From: Candidatus Sulfuricurvum sp. RIFRC-1
GTDB lineage: Bacteria > Campylobacterota > Campylobacteria > Campylobacterales > Sulfurimonadaceae
Direction of reading: 5' to 3'
Length of the DNA stretch: 64,000 nucleotides
Assembly (NCBI RefSeq): GCF_000310245.1
Contig: NC_020505.1
Span: forward strand, 124,001 to 188,000
Positions 46,739-55,983 of this stretch are shown piece by piece. Positions within the stretch are counted from its first letter, which is position 1. Every line of letters starts with the position of its first letter. The translations under genes and the position numbers were made by a program. The notes under the pieces are model-generated. The model made no database searches. It saw nothing but the letters and a program-made list of their open reading frames with translations, and was not told where the DNA came from.

Positions 46739-47218
46739 ATGAAAAAAATGATGTTAGTTTGTTTAATGTTGATGATTGCGGCAAGTAGTGTAGCGGCAGG
46801 AGAAAAAAATAAAACTTCTCAATCTGAGATGGAAATAATTTATGAATCATCAGGGATTGAAAAAAAGAATGATAAATTTCATCTTTTAGACAATACAGAT
46901 ATTGAGGTTGAGCCAAACATAAAACGTGTTGATTTAAATGGAGATGGTATTGATGAGGTATTTGTGATATTAAATAATTATTCGGGTGCATATGGTAATG
47001 CGGAAGGGAATTTAATATTACTGATCAAAGGCAAAAATAAAAAATTTAATAAAAATATCGATTATCCTGTAACAGCTTATTCCATTCTAAAAAACAAATT
47101 TAAGGGATATCCTGACATTGATTTGACTATTCCTGGGTATTGTTCATCTGTATGGAGATGGGATGGAGAAAAATATAATTTTTTCAAAAAGAAATGTGTT
47201 CAAGGGTATAAAGAATAG
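46739..47218 (+). CDS. Small exported protein with calcium-loop-like motif
   Basis: A 159-residue protein with a signal peptide (MKKMMLVCLMLMIAASSVAA). A DLNGDGIDEVFV segment (about residue 64) matches a calcium-binding DxNxDGxxE loop, as in FG-GAP/VCBS or dockerin-like proteins. The C terminus has two cysteines (GYCSSVWRWDGEKYNFFKKK). I do not recognise a family. It is AT-rich relative to the surrounding genes and lies between REP repeats and the RhuM gene, so it may have been acquired. Ribosome site TTGGAGTATAA precedes the ATG. Confidence 0.7.
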   Translation: MKKMMLVCLMLMIAASSVAAGEKNKTSQSEMEIIYESSGIEKKNDKFHLLDNTDIEVEPNIKRVDLNGDGIDEVFVILNNYSGAYGNAEGNLILLIKGKNKKFNKNIDYPVTAYSILKNKFKGYPDIDLTIPGYCSSVWRWDGEKYNFFKKKCVQGYKE

Positions 47219-47288
47219 GTTATTGAATTTTCTCTATAAATCAAGTTGGGAATTATAAGCAATGAAAAGTGAGAGCAGGAAATAAATC

Positions 47289-48143
47289 ATGAACAAAGTT
47301 AATGGTTCAGATATAGTCATTTATAACGACGGTGAGATAGAACTCAATATTTCAGTTACAGAAGATACTCTTTGGCTCACTCAAATGCAGTTAAGTGATA
47401 TTTTTGAAAAAGATCAAAGTGTTATCAGTAGACATATTAAGAATATTTTTAAAGATAATGAGGTGGATGAAAAAAGCAATATGCAAAAAATGCATACTGC
47501 AAATTCAGATAAACCTGTAAATTTCTACAGTTTAGATATTGTCTTAGCCGTAGGATACAGAACAAATTCATCTAAAGCAATAAAATTCAGACAATGGGCA
47601 ACATCGGTACTCAAAAGCTACATCCAAAATGGTTATGCTATTAATGGCGATAAAATCACAAATGAGCGATTTGTATCTTTGGAAAGTGATGTAGCAACAC
47701 TTAAATCTCAAATGGGGGAGTTTAAGGCGCTTGTCAATGTTGACACTCTTAAGACAAAAGAAGGAATATTTTTCGACGGACAGATTTATGATGCGTATGT
47801 TTTTATAAATGATTTGCTTAAAAGTGCAAAAAGTGAAGTAGTGCTGATCGACAACTACATAGACGACACAGTTTTTACCCTTTTTAGTAAATATCCCAAT
47901 CTCAAAATAAAAATCTATACTCAAATTATCACCAAGCAACTCTCACTAGACTATCAAAAATACCAAGCGCAATACCAAAACATGGAACTATTAGAGTTCA
48001 AAAGCGCTCACGACAGATTTATCATACTAGATGGGGTGGAGATGTATCACATCGGAGCAAGTCTTAAAGATTTGGGTAAAAAATGGTTTGCGTTTTCGAA
48101 ATTCGAGATGGATGCGTTGGAGATTTTGGGGAGATTGAAATGA
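47289..48143 (+). CDS. RhuM-family protein fused to a PLD-like domain
   Basis: A 284-residue protein. The N-terminal RhuM domain (about 1-125) has TLWLTQMQLSDIFEKDQSVI, FYSLDIVLAVGYRTNSSKAI and FRQWATSVLKSYIQNGYAI. A linker follows, then a C-terminal domain (about 165-284) with VVLIDNYIDDTVFTLFSK and HDRFIILDGVEMYHIGASLK. The latter contains HxR(x)4D, resembling the PLD-superfamily HxK(x)4D motif with Lys changed to Arg. RhuM-type proteins occur in mobile and defence-associated gene neighbourhoods; their activity is not established. The gene is clearly AT-rich. Its stop overlaps the SDR start by 4 bases (ATGA). Confidence 0.85.
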   Translation: MNKVNGSDIVIYNDGEIELNISVTEDTLWLTQMQLSDIFEKDQSVISRHIKNIFKDNEVDEKSNMQKMHTANSDKPVNFYSLDIVLAVGYRTNSSKAIKFRQWATSVLKSYIQNGYAINGDKITNERFVSLESDVATLKSQMGEFKALVNVDTLKTKEGIFFDGQIYDAYVFINDLLKSAKSEVVLIDNYIDDTVFTLFSKYPNLKIKIYTQIITKQLSLDYQKYQAQYQNMELLEFKSAHDRFIILDGVEMYHIGASLKDLGKKWFAFSKFEMDALEILGRLK

Positions 48144-48901
48144 CGAAAAAGCGTATAATTATCACAGGAGCCAGCAGCGGTTTAGGAGAAGCTCTTGCGC
48201 TATATTATGCGTCAGACAAAAATCAACTTGTATTGATCGCACGCAGGGAAGATCGCTTAACTGATGTAGCGGTTCGATGCCGAGTGAAGGGTGCCGAGGT
48301 AGAGACGATCATCGCTGATGTCAATGATTTTGAGCGGATGAGAGAGATTGGCAAACATCTGTGTGAAAATCCTATCGATCGTATCATTCTCAATGCAGGA
48401 GTTTCGGTCGGTCATAGCGCAGGTGTAACGCCGTTCGAAGATTTTGAGAGAGTTTTTAAAACCAATTTTTTGAGTGTTCATGCCCTTTTGGAACCTATCA
48501 TTCCTAAACTAATGACACAAAAATCGGGTGAGATCGTTTTTATCTCTTCTCTCGCCTCGCTCTTTACGATGCCGACGTCGATTGCCTACAGCAGTTCCAA
48601 ACGGGCGCTAAACGCCTATGCTGAAGGGCTTTATTATCAGTTAAAACCGCACGGTATCACTGTTATGACAATTATGCCCGGATTTATCAAATCGGAAATG
48701 ACGCAGAAGAATCGCTTTAAAATGCCATTCTTGATGAAAACAGAGGAGGGAATAGCGCGGATCACCCATGCGATTGAACGGAAAAAAATACGTTACGCTT
48801 TTCCTTTTAGATTCACCTTAATGATTCGAATTGTCTTGCTACTTCCGCAGTCCTTAAGAGACAAAATTGTACACTTCACTAATTTTAAAAAGGGTGCATA
48901 A
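48140..48901 (+). CDS. Short-chain dehydrogenase/reductase
   Basis: A 253-residue classical SDR. It has the cofactor site IITGASSGLGEALALYY, the structural motif LNAGVS, catalytic Ser in VFISSLASL and Tyr/Lys in AYSSSKRALNAY. A C-terminal hydrophobic tail (about 225-245) may associate with the membrane. ATG 48140 forms an ATGA overlap with the RhuM gene; the longer frame was rejected. The substrate is unknown; relatives act on lipids or ketoacyl groups. Base use is like the rest of the chromosome, unlike the RhuM gene. Confidence 0.88.
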   Translation: MTKKRIIITGASSGLGEALALYYASDKNQLVLIARREDRLTDVAVRCRVKGAEVETIIADVNDFERMREIGKHLCENPIDRIILNAGVSVGHSAGVTPFEDFERVFKTNFLSVHALLEPIIPKLMTQKSGEIVFISSLASLFTMPTSIAYSSSKRALNAYAEGLYYQLKPHGITVMTIMPGFIKSEMTQKNRFKMPFLMKTEEGIARITHAIERKKIRYAFPFRFTLMIRIVLLLPQSLRDKIVHFTNFKKGA

Positions 48902-48925
48902 CCCGTACTATCAAGGAAATATCCT

Positions 48926-51001
48926 ATGGTTATCGACAGCGTTTGTACCTATTGCGGTGTAGGATGTGATATTTCCGCTGAGGTGGAAGATAACAAAATC
49001 CAAAAAATCTTTGCAAAAGAAGAGGGTCTTGTCTCTCAAGGGCGCTTGTGTATCAAAGGAAAACAGGGATGGGATTTTCTGACTCACCCAAAACGTCTAC
49101 GCAATGCCCGTGTCCGTAAAGCTTTTTTAGCTAAAAACAGTGCATTGTTCGCCGATTTGGATATGGACTATCTCGAACCGGTGGATCACGATTTTTACGA
49201 GATCAGTTATGAGAGTGCGTACGAGCTCGTTGCCCGTAAACTTCGATCGATTACGGATGAACACGGTTCGCACAGTTTTGCGGCGATCGGCGGAGCACGA
49301 ACCAGCTGTGAGGGATCGTATCTTTTTCAACACTTTACCCGTCATGTAGTAGGATCTCCGCACGTCGATAACTGCGCCCGTGTGTGTCACTCCCCTTCAC
49401 TCAAAGGGATGCGTACTACGATCGGCGAGGGGGCAATGACGAACCCGTTTGATGATATTTATGAGACTGAGTACATCGTGGTGATGGGGTCCAATACAAC
49501 CGAAGGGCATCCCATCGTCGCCAACCGTATACTCGATGTGATCAAAAATGACGGTATTGAACTCGCTGTACTCGATGTTCGCCGTATACAGCTCTCGAAA
49601 TCGGCAACCAATCATCTAAGCATCCCGTACGAAGCCAATCTGATGATTCTCAACATGATGGCCTATGTTATCCTCTCTGAAAATCTGGTCAATACAGACT
49701 TTGTGAACAGCCGTACCAAAGGGTATGAGGAGTATAAAAATTCTATCCTCAATGATCCGTATGCGAATCCTGAATATCTGCTTCAAATACCTGGGTATGA
49801 ATCACTGGTAGAGGAAGTTCGAACGGTTGCGCGTAAATACGCAACGCGTAAAAGTCTCTTTTTCTGGGGATTAGGGATCACTGAACATCTAGATGGTTCG
49901 TATGCCGTGATGGCGATTACCCATCTCTCAATGTTGACCGGAAACATTGGCAAACGGGGTGCTGGATTGATGCCGCTTCGGGGACAGAACAATGTTCAAG
50001 GGACATGTGATGTCGGGATGCTGCCGTATTACGCACCTGATTATCAACCGCCCAAAGAGGTGGGGATGATGACCCCTGATTTGATCAATGCAATGGTTGA
50101 TGGGAAAATCAAGGCCCTTTACAACATCAGCGAAGATATCGCCCATATCCACCCGAATCAAAACAAAATCCATGCCGCATTGGGCAATCTCGACCTTTTA
50201 GTGGTCAATGAACTGTTCGACAATGAGATTACCAAATTTGCCGACATAATCTTCGGGGTAAAAAGTGCCTATGAGAAAACGGGTGTCTATGTCAATGCGG
50301 AGCGGCGTCTCCACCTCTCTCAGCCTCTTATCAATGTGATGATGCCCGATGACTGGGAAGTGATCGCCGAAATCTCCAAACGCTACGGAACAGATTTCGG
50401 ATTCAAAAACTCCCGTGATGTTTGGGAAAGAGTACGTGTGGACGCTCCGATCCGCTTTGGCGGGGCGAGTTATGAAAAGCTCGAAGCTAATCGTCTACGC
50501 GGATTGCAATGGCCGGTACAGGAAGAAGATTTACCGATATTGCACATCGATACTTTCCGAACCAAAGACGGATTCGGGACGTTTCATTATCACCAATATT
50601 CATCGCGAGGACAGGTTGCCGAATTGCTTGAGAATCAAACGCATGACGGCTATTACCTTACGACTGGACGGGTATTGGTTCATTATAACAACGCGGCGCA
50701 GACAAATGCGTGTGATAAGCTTCACCGTTCTCACAGCGAAGATATTCTTTTAGTCAGCGTTGAGGATGAGGAGTTTTTTGAATTTAAAGATTTTGTTGTC
50801 TTGCGCAGTGAATACGGGCAAAGTGCACCGTTGCGGGTCAAGGTGAGTTCGACCGTGAAAAAAGGGACATTGTTTTCAACTTTCCACCATGCCAAAAGCA
50901 ATATTAACTTTTTGTTTGGCGATGAACATGATGAGCTGATCAAAACAGCACGTTTCAAATCGATCAAAGTCGAGGTGATTAAACCCGACTATTTGGATTA
51001 A
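48926..51001 (+). CDS. Cysteine-type formate dehydrogenase-like molybdopterin oxidoreductase
   Basis: A 691-residue molybdopterin enzyme of the FdhF/NarB superfamily. A [4Fe-4S] site is formed by CTYCGVGC (Cys7, Cys10, Cys14) and Cys42 (RLCIKGK). HVDNCARVCHSPS carries Cys154 at the position of the Mo/W-ligating Sec or Cys of formate dehydrogenases, followed by the conserved His155. NapA-type sequences differ here. There is no Tat signal, so it is cytoplasmic. No small subunit, FdhD or electron carrier gene is adjacent. It may be a stand-alone formate dehydrogenase or use an unknown partner. A different oxidoreductase activity is possible. yraN starts 5 bases after its stop. Confidence 0.88.
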   Translation: MVIDSVCTYCGVGCDISAEVEDNKIQKIFAKEEGLVSQGRLCIKGKQGWDFLTHPKRLRNARVRKAFLAKNSALFADLDMDYLEPVDHDFYEISYESAYELVARKLRSITDEHGSHSFAAIGGARTSCEGSYLFQHFTRHVVGSPHVDNCARVCHSPSLKGMRTTIGEGAMTNPFDDIYETEYIVVMGSNTTEGHPIVANRILDVIKNDGIELAVLDVRRIQLSKSATNHLSIPYEANLMILNMMAYVILSENLVNTDFVNSRTKGYEEYKNSILNDPYANPEYLLQIPGYESLVEEVRTVARKYATRKSLFFWGLGITEHLDGSYAVMAITHLSMLTGNIGKRGAGLMPLRGQNNVQGTCDVGMLPYYAPDYQPPKEVGMMTPDLINAMVDGKIKALYNISEDIAHIHPNQNKIHAALGNLDLLVVNELFDNEITKFADIIFGVKSAYEKTGVYVNAERRLHLSQPLINVMMPDDWEVIAEISKRYGTDFGFKNSRDVWERVRVDAPIRFGGASYEKLEANRLRGLQWPVQEEDLPILHIDTFRTKDGFGTFHYHQYSSRGQVAELLENQTHDGYYLTTGRVLVHYNNAAQTNACDKLHRSHSEDILLVSVEDEEFFEFKDFVVLRSEYGQSAPLRVKVSSTVKKGTLFSTFHHAKSNINFLFGDEHDELIKTARFKSIKVEVIKPDYLD

Positions 51002-51006
51002 AAGTC

Positions 51007-51339
51007 GTGAACACGCGCGCTCGGGGAAATATCGCCGAAGAGCGCGGGTGTGAATACCTCCGCAATAGTGGGTACCGAATTATCGATCGAAATGTCTACA
51101 ACCGGTTCGGAGAGATCGATATTATTGCCGTACGTGGGGATGTCATCCATTTTGTGGAAGTCAAGAGTGCCCAAAGCTATGAGCAAGCCGTTAATAACAT
51201 TACCCGCGCAAAACTCCAAAAGCTGGGTCGAACCATCCAGTTTTATCTTCAGAAGAAAAAATTGAACCGTGATTACTGCATCGATGCATTGATTGTCACT
51301 GATGACGTTTTAGAATTGATTGAAAATATTACGCTTTAG
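51007..51339 (+). CDS. YraN/UPF0102 nuclease-like protein
   Basis: A 110-residue protein with a GTG start 5 bases after the upstream stop codon. The UPF0102 pattern is complete: GNIAEERGCEYLRNSGYRII, NRFGEIDIIA, VHFVEVKS (read as VIHFVEVKSA) and a later LGRTIQFYL. This is a restriction-endonuclease-like fold (acid pair in GEIDII and EVK). The cellular role is not settled. It is convergent with the c-di-GMP gene. Confidence 0.9.
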   Translation: MNTRARGNIAEERGCEYLRNSGYRIIDRNVYNRFGEIDIIAVRGDVIHFVEVKSAQSYEQAVNNITRAKLQKLGRTIQFYLQKKKLNRDYCIDALIVTDDVLELIENITL

Positions 51340-51353
51340 CTATCACTGATGCG

Positions 51354-53399
51354 TTAAATGACCGCGACCGGATGCGGTGCCGGTTCATAAAAGTAAAACC
51401 CTTGTGCCGCGTCGATTCCCAGTTCTGAGACAATATGGGCGATAGCTTTATTATGGACGAATTCGGCGACGGTTTCGATTGAAGCACTTTTGGTAAAGTT
51501 GACAATCGTTTGTACGATTGTGACCGCTTTATCATCGGTATCGAGGTGTCGAATCAGTGAACCGTCAATTTTGATAATATCGATGGTGAGATTAAGAATA
51601 CGTGAGAAATTAGAATAGCCGCTTCCGAAATCATCGATTGCAATGCGGCATCCATGGCGGCGCATTCTTAGAATGAAATTAACAATCCCTTCATACTCTT
51701 CGATTGCTTCGGACTCTAAAATTTCAAAAATAATCCGTTTTCCGATGTTTGGATACTTTTCCAGCATCATTTCTAACATTTCAACGGTCTCATGATTACC
51801 AATATCCTCGATTGAGAGATTAATGGAAAAATCTCCGGCGTGTTCTGCGATGATCATAAAGCTTTGGGCAATGATCGTGCGGGTGATCTGAGGATAGAGA
51901 TTGGATTCTTTTGCGATAGTAAGATAGGGGAAAATGGAACGTACTTGAGCATTTTTCATAATGATTCGGGCAAGTACCTCATGTTTAACGGCTTTACACG
52001 TTGAAAGATCGACAATAGGCTGAAAATAAGGGACGACACGCTCTTCATTAAGCGCTTCTTTGAGTTCTTTTGCTTTTGTGACATTATCATGAATAACCTG
52101 TCGGAGATTGAGCCCTTCGTGATAGATAACAGGGTTTGTATGGGCATTGCTTTTAAGCGCCATATCTGCGGTTTCCAGCAGAGGTTTAAAGGTTGATGCG
52201 GCAACCACGATAGAGGGGGTTCGTATTTCTGTGTCGATAATGATAGGGGTTTTGGAAAATTCGCTCAAGACCTCTTTGGCTAATACTTCAAGAGGTTGTT
52301 TTGAGGAGAATTCGAAGAGGATACCGAAATCATCGGCACCCAAACGATAATAGGTGGGTTTTACCCCTAAAAAAGGGATGTTTCGAATACGATGTGCCGT
52401 TTCGATGAGGAGCCTGTCTCCTGAGGATACACCGTAAAAATCGTTGTAATGTTTAAATTTTCGGATATTGATGAGGACTAACCCTAAATCTGCTTTTGCG
52501 TGTTTAATCCGCTCTTCATACCCTTTGCGATTTTGCAAGCCGGTTAAACGATCGGTTCGAGCTTCCTGTTCGCTGTGGATTAAAAAGAATGAGATAAGGA
52601 GAATACTGGCAATAAAGAGTGCCATTAAAAAATACGAAAAATAGGTAACAAACATCAACTCGTTTATCGATTCTTGTATAAATCTGCTTTTCCCTTTTTC
52701 AAGCAGTTGATTAAGTGCAGGATTATGGATTTGGTTGAGTGCTTCGGAATAAAAGGGGAATGCGTTAAGGATGACATTGAAATGTGAGATCAGCTGTTTT
52801 AAGGCTTCTTCCTGCCCTTTATTCGTGAAGTGAAGGGATGCGAGTGAATCAATATCGTTACGAAAAGATTCAATCAACTGGGTATCCATCGCATTTTTTG
52901 CAACCAAAAGCGCGCCGCTAAGATGAGCGATTTTTCGTAAACCGTTTCGTTGGTTTTCACTCAGAGGTTCAGTTGAAGTCAGTAATTGTTCTTGTAAGCG
53001 GGGGATTGCCGCCGTCGAATTTTTAATGACGGTATTGGTGGTTTGAAAATCATAAATAGCATTGGTGTTGGACTCAAATGCTTTTTGGTATTCAAGTAAT
53101 ATTTGGTAGGTTTCTGTGTGTTCTTGAACAAAATGTTGATTCTCTAACAGAGGATTCAGATGAGAGTGAACATGTTCAATGGCTTGGATAATATCATCTT
53201 GATTGGTATAAAGAAAAAAAGCATTGGTCAAGATAGCATGGTTAAGTTTTTGTTGGGATGAATCCAGTTCTTTAAAGGCAAGTTCAATCGCATTACGATG
53301 GGTGTAATAGTCGTTGGAAGCAGATTTGAAATAAAAGAGTGCGATAAGGGCACTAATACCGAGTAAAGCGGTTAAAAGAAGTTTGGTTGAGAGCTTCAT
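51354..53399 (-). CDS. Membrane c-di-GMP phosphodiesterase with degenerate GGDEF domain
   Basis: A 681-residue protein. A transmembrane helix at the N terminus (about 5-24) precedes a long helical periplasmic sensor (about 25-250), followed by a second membrane helix (about 245-270). The GGDEF domain (about 280-405) has RLGADDFG at the site of GG[DE]EF, so cyclase activity is probably lost. The EAL domain (about 430-675) retains EVLARI, NLSIEDI, EILESEAIE, IAIDDFGSGYSN and KIDGSLIRHL, and is probably active. It overlaps the cytochrome c peroxidase gene by 4 bases upstream. Periplasmic redox or ligand sensing is inferred. Confidence 0.92.
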   Translation of the reverse strand: MKLSTKLLLTALLGISALIALFYFKSASNDYYTHRNAIELAFKELDSSQQKLNHAILTNAFFLYTNQDDIIQAIEHVHSHLNPLLENQHFVQEHTETYQILLEYQKAFESNTNAIYDFQTTNTVIKNSTAAIPRLQEQLLTSTEPLSENQRNGLRKIAHLSGALLVAKNAMDTQLIESFRNDIDSLASLHFTNKGQEEALKQLISHFNVILNAFPFYSEALNQIHNPALNQLLEKGKSRFIQESINELMFVTYFSYFLMALFIASILLISFFLIHSEQEARTDRLTGLQNRKGYEERIKHAKADLGLVLINIRKFKHYNDFYGVSSGDRLLIETAHRIRNIPFLGVKPTYYRLGADDFGILFEFSSKQPLEVLAKEVLSEFSKTPIIIDTEIRTPSIVVAASTFKPLLETADMALKSNAHTNPVIYHEGLNLRQVIHDNVTKAKELKEALNEERVVPYFQPIVDLSTCKAVKHEVLARIIMKNAQVRSIFPYLTIAKESNLYPQITRTIIAQSFMIIAEHAGDFSINLSIEDIGNHETVEMLEMMLEKYPNIGKRIIFEILESEAIEEYEGIVNFILRMRRHGCRIAIDDFGSGYSNFSRILNLTIDIIKIDGSLIRHLDTDDKAVTIVQTIVNFTKSASIETVAEFVHNKAIAHIVSELGIDAAQGFYFYEPAPHPVAVI

Positions 53400-54322
53400 G
53401 GACGCAGCTCTTTTCCGGCGAGTTTACCGGTAAGGGTATTTAAAAAAGTGAGGAGGGAATCGATCTCTTTTTCGGAGAGTTTAATGCCGAGATTATGATA
53501 GGACATTTTATTGATGGCTTCGCGCAATGTCGCGGCACTCCCATCATGAAAATAGGGTGCGGTGAGGGCAATATTGCGTAATGTCGGCACCTTAAAGACG
53601 TTCTTGTCGCGTTCGCGGTGGGTGATGGCATATCGGTCATCGGTTTTAGCTTTTCGCTCAATAGAAAGAATGGCTCCCATTTTTTGATAAGAGTTTCCCC
53701 CTACATTGACACCATTGTGGCAACTGATACAGCCCAATGTTTTAAAGAGCTGATACCCTTCCATCTCTTTTGGTGAAAGGGATTTTTCCCCGCGTAAATA
53801 GAGATCAAATCTTCCATTGGGGGTAATAAGTGTTTTTTCATACTCGGCAATCATGATAGCGATATCGTTAGCGGTTATCGTGCGTCGACCGGTAATCTTT
53901 TCAAATGCATTGCTGTATGCCGGATCGCCTTTGAGACGTAACGTCGATTCGGCGGGGGTAAGCCCCATTTCGATAGGATTGTGGATGGGGCCGAGGGCCT
54001 GCTCTGTGAGATTTTTGGCTCTGCCGTTCCAGAATTGGGTGAAATTAAAAATGGAATTTAAAACCGTAGGGGCATTCATTGAACCTTTTTGGTGGTGAAT
54101 ACCGGTGGATACATTGCGTGCATCAGCCCCACCTTTGGAAAAATCATGGCAAGTGGCACAGCTAATAGTGTAATCGCGAGAGAGGATCGGATCGAAAAAA
54201 AGCTTTTCTCCCACTGCTGCTTTTGCCGCGTCATAAGGGATACTTTCCGGTATCGGGGCAATAGGCTCTGCCCCATGTGTTAAAGCAGTGACAATAGCAA
54301 AAAAATAGAGAATAAATTTCAT
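53396..54322 (-). CDS. Di-haem cytochrome c peroxidase (CcpA/MauG family)
   Basis: A 308-residue periplasmic protein with a signal peptide (MKFILYFFAIVTALTHG). Two c-type haem sites are visible: CATCHD (about residue 56) and CISCHN (about residue 205). NAPTVLNSIFNFTQFWNGRA, GPIHNPIEMG and VPTLRNIALTAPYFHDGSA are the family blocks. Such enzymes reduce hydrogen peroxide with electrons from periplasmic cytochromes. The stop codon overlaps the start of the c-di-GMP gene (ATGA), so the two are translationally linked, an unusual pairing. Confidence 0.93.
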   Translation of the reverse strand: MKFILYFFAIVTALTHGAEPIAPIPESIPYDAAKAAVGEKLFFDPILSRDYTISCATCHDFSKGGADARNVSTGIHHQKGSMNAPTVLNSIFNFTQFWNGRAKNLTEQALGPIHNPIEMGLTPAESTLRLKGDPAYSNAFEKITGRRTITANDIAIMIAEYEKTLITPNGRFDLYLRGEKSLSPKEMEGYQLFKTLGCISCHNGVNVGGNSYQKMGAILSIERKAKTDDRYAITHRERDKNVFKVPTLRNIALTAPYFHDGSAATLREAINKMSYHNLGIKLSEKEIDSLLTFLNTLTGKLAGKELRP

Positions 54323-54488
54323 TGCCCTTCTTTTATCTGTGAATCCTTGTTAGTTCTATTTTGTCCTAAATTTGTTTAAAGTAACGTAAGAGTTCTGAGA
54401 AAAAATGTGAGTATTCTGTAATAAGTCATTTTAAAGATTGGGGCGTTATAATGACTCATCACAAACAATTGCAATGCAAGGAATTACA

Positions 54489-54806
54489 ATGGCTAAATAC
54501 GTAGAATTAACCGTTTCAAATTTTGATGAAGTAACCAAAGAGGGTGTCTCTTTGGTAGATTTTTGGGCTCCTTGGTGTGGACCATGCCGTATGATCGCTC
54601 CGGTTATCGAAGAGTTGGCGGCTGAATATGAAGGAAAAGCGAATATCTGTAAAGTTAATACCGATGAAGAGCAAGATATCGCCGTTAAATACGGTATCCG
54701 TTCTATCCCTACTATTCTTTTCTTTAAAAACGGTGAAGTCGTTGAGCAAATGGTAGGCGCAGCTTCTAAACAAGCATTCGCTGACAAACTAAACGCGTTG
54801 CTATAA
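54489..54806 (+). CDS. trxA: Thioredoxin
   Basis: A 105-residue thioredoxin starting MAKYVELTVSNFDEV, active site WCGPC (Cys30, Cys33), with the cis-Pro in SIPTILFFK. ATG 54489 has AAGGAATTAC upstream; the longer frame starting at 54438 was rejected. A TATAAT (54447-54452) about 37 bases upstream is a likely -10. trxB lies downstream. Confidence 0.97.
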   Translation: MAKYVELTVSNFDEVTKEGVSLVDFWAPWCGPCRMIAPVIEELAAEYEGKANICKVNTDEEQDIAVKYGIRSIPTILFFKNGEVVEQMVGAASKQAFADKLNALL

Positions 54807-54813
54807 TTTAAAC

Positions 54814-54833
54814 GATGGGGAAATCTCCTCATC
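54814..54833 (+). terminator. Weak hairpin after trxA
   Basis: GATGGGGA and TCCTCATC form an 8-pair stem (one G-U) with a 4-base loop. No U-tract follows. The remaining 54834-55030 is AT-rich with no clear ORF or RNA; trxB may have its own promoter there. Confidence 0.4.
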
Positions 54834-55030
54834 TGCACTCGCCGAAATATAGCACTGAAGCTAGACCCTATCGGGCCAGAATCAGCCTTCTATTTGGTAT
54901 TCTATAAATTTATTTTTATTATAAATAGAACCTTAATTATTCCCCCCCTCATCCCTCCAAAGTACCCCTTTATTTACAAGAGAGTATGATACTTCCATAA
55001 TAATTTTTTTGAAAAAAACAGGAGTTATGA

Positions 55031-55969
55031 ATGTTGGATTGTGCGATCATTGGAGGGGGACCGGCAGGGCTTACTGCCGGTTTATACACCACGCGTGGCG
55101 GGTTGGACAATGTCATCATGTATGAGAAAGGGATGCCGGGCGGTCAGATTACGATGAGTTCGGAGATTGAAAACTATCCGGGGGTGACCGGTCACATCAC
55201 AGGGATGGATCTGATGATCCCGTGGCCGGAACAATGCCAACGTTTTGGTCTAAAACATGAGATGTCCGAAGTGACGCGAGTCACACGAGGTGAAGCGGGT
55301 GTGTTTATAATCCAAAAATCAGACGGTTCATCCGATGAGGCGAAAAGCGTTATCGTGTGTACGGGATCAACACCAAAACGCGCCGGATTTACGGGTGAAG
55401 ATACATTTTTTGGGCGCGGTGTGAGTACATGTGCGACGTGTGACGGGTTTTTCTACAAAAACAAAGAGGTCGCCGTGATCGGTGGGGGTGATACGGCTTT
55501 GGAAGAAGCTCTGTATTTGGCAAAAATCTGCTCTAAAGTGTACCTTATTCACCGTCGTGACAGCTTCCGTTCTGCTCCCAACACGATTGCGAGAGTGAAA
55601 GAGACCGCTAATATCGAATTGGTGTTGAACGCTATCCCCGAAGAGGTATTCGGAGGTTCAATGGGTGTCGATGGTATCCGCGTCAAACTCCAAGACGGTT
55701 CATCTCGTCAAATCGATGTTCCGGGCGTTTTCGTATTCGTTGGCAACAATGTCAACAATCAAGTTTTGATGCAAGAAGACGGCTCGTTTTTATGTGACAT
55801 GACCCCCTGGGGTGAAGTAAAAGTTGATTTGAGCATGAAAACATCCATTCCGGGTCTTTATGCAGCAGGGGATATGCGCGCAGAAGCTCCGAAACAAGTG
55901 GTTTGTGCGGCAGGTGACGGTGCCGTAGCCGCGTTGCAAGCCATCGCGTATGTGGATGGACACCAGTAA
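55031..55969 (+). CDS. trxB: Thioredoxin reductase
   Basis: A 312-residue NADPH-dependent flavoprotein. The FAD site is [14 protein letters not shown], the redox pair CATCDG (Cys134, Cys137), the NADPH site [15 protein letters not shown] and the late FAD motif [15 protein letters not shown]. It recycles TrxA, encoded just upstream. CAGGAGTTATGA precedes the ATG. Confidence 0.97.
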   Translation: MLDCAIIGGGPAGLTAGLYTTRGGLDNVIMYEKGMPGGQITMSSEIENYPGVTGHITGMDLMIPWPEQCQRFGLKHEMSEVTRVTRGEAGVFIIQKSDGSSDEAKSVIVCTGSTPKRAGFTGEDTFFGRGVSTCATCDGFFYKNKEVAVIGGGDTALEEALYLAKICSKVYLIHRRDSFRSAPNTIARVKETANIELVLNAIPEEVFGGSMGVDGIRVKLQDGSSRQIDVPGVFVFVGNNVNNQVLMQEDGSFLCDMTPWGEVKVDLSMKTSIPGLYAAGDMRAEAPKQVVCAAGDGAVAALQAIAYVDGHQ

Positions 55970-55983
55970 CATTTTTTAATGAT

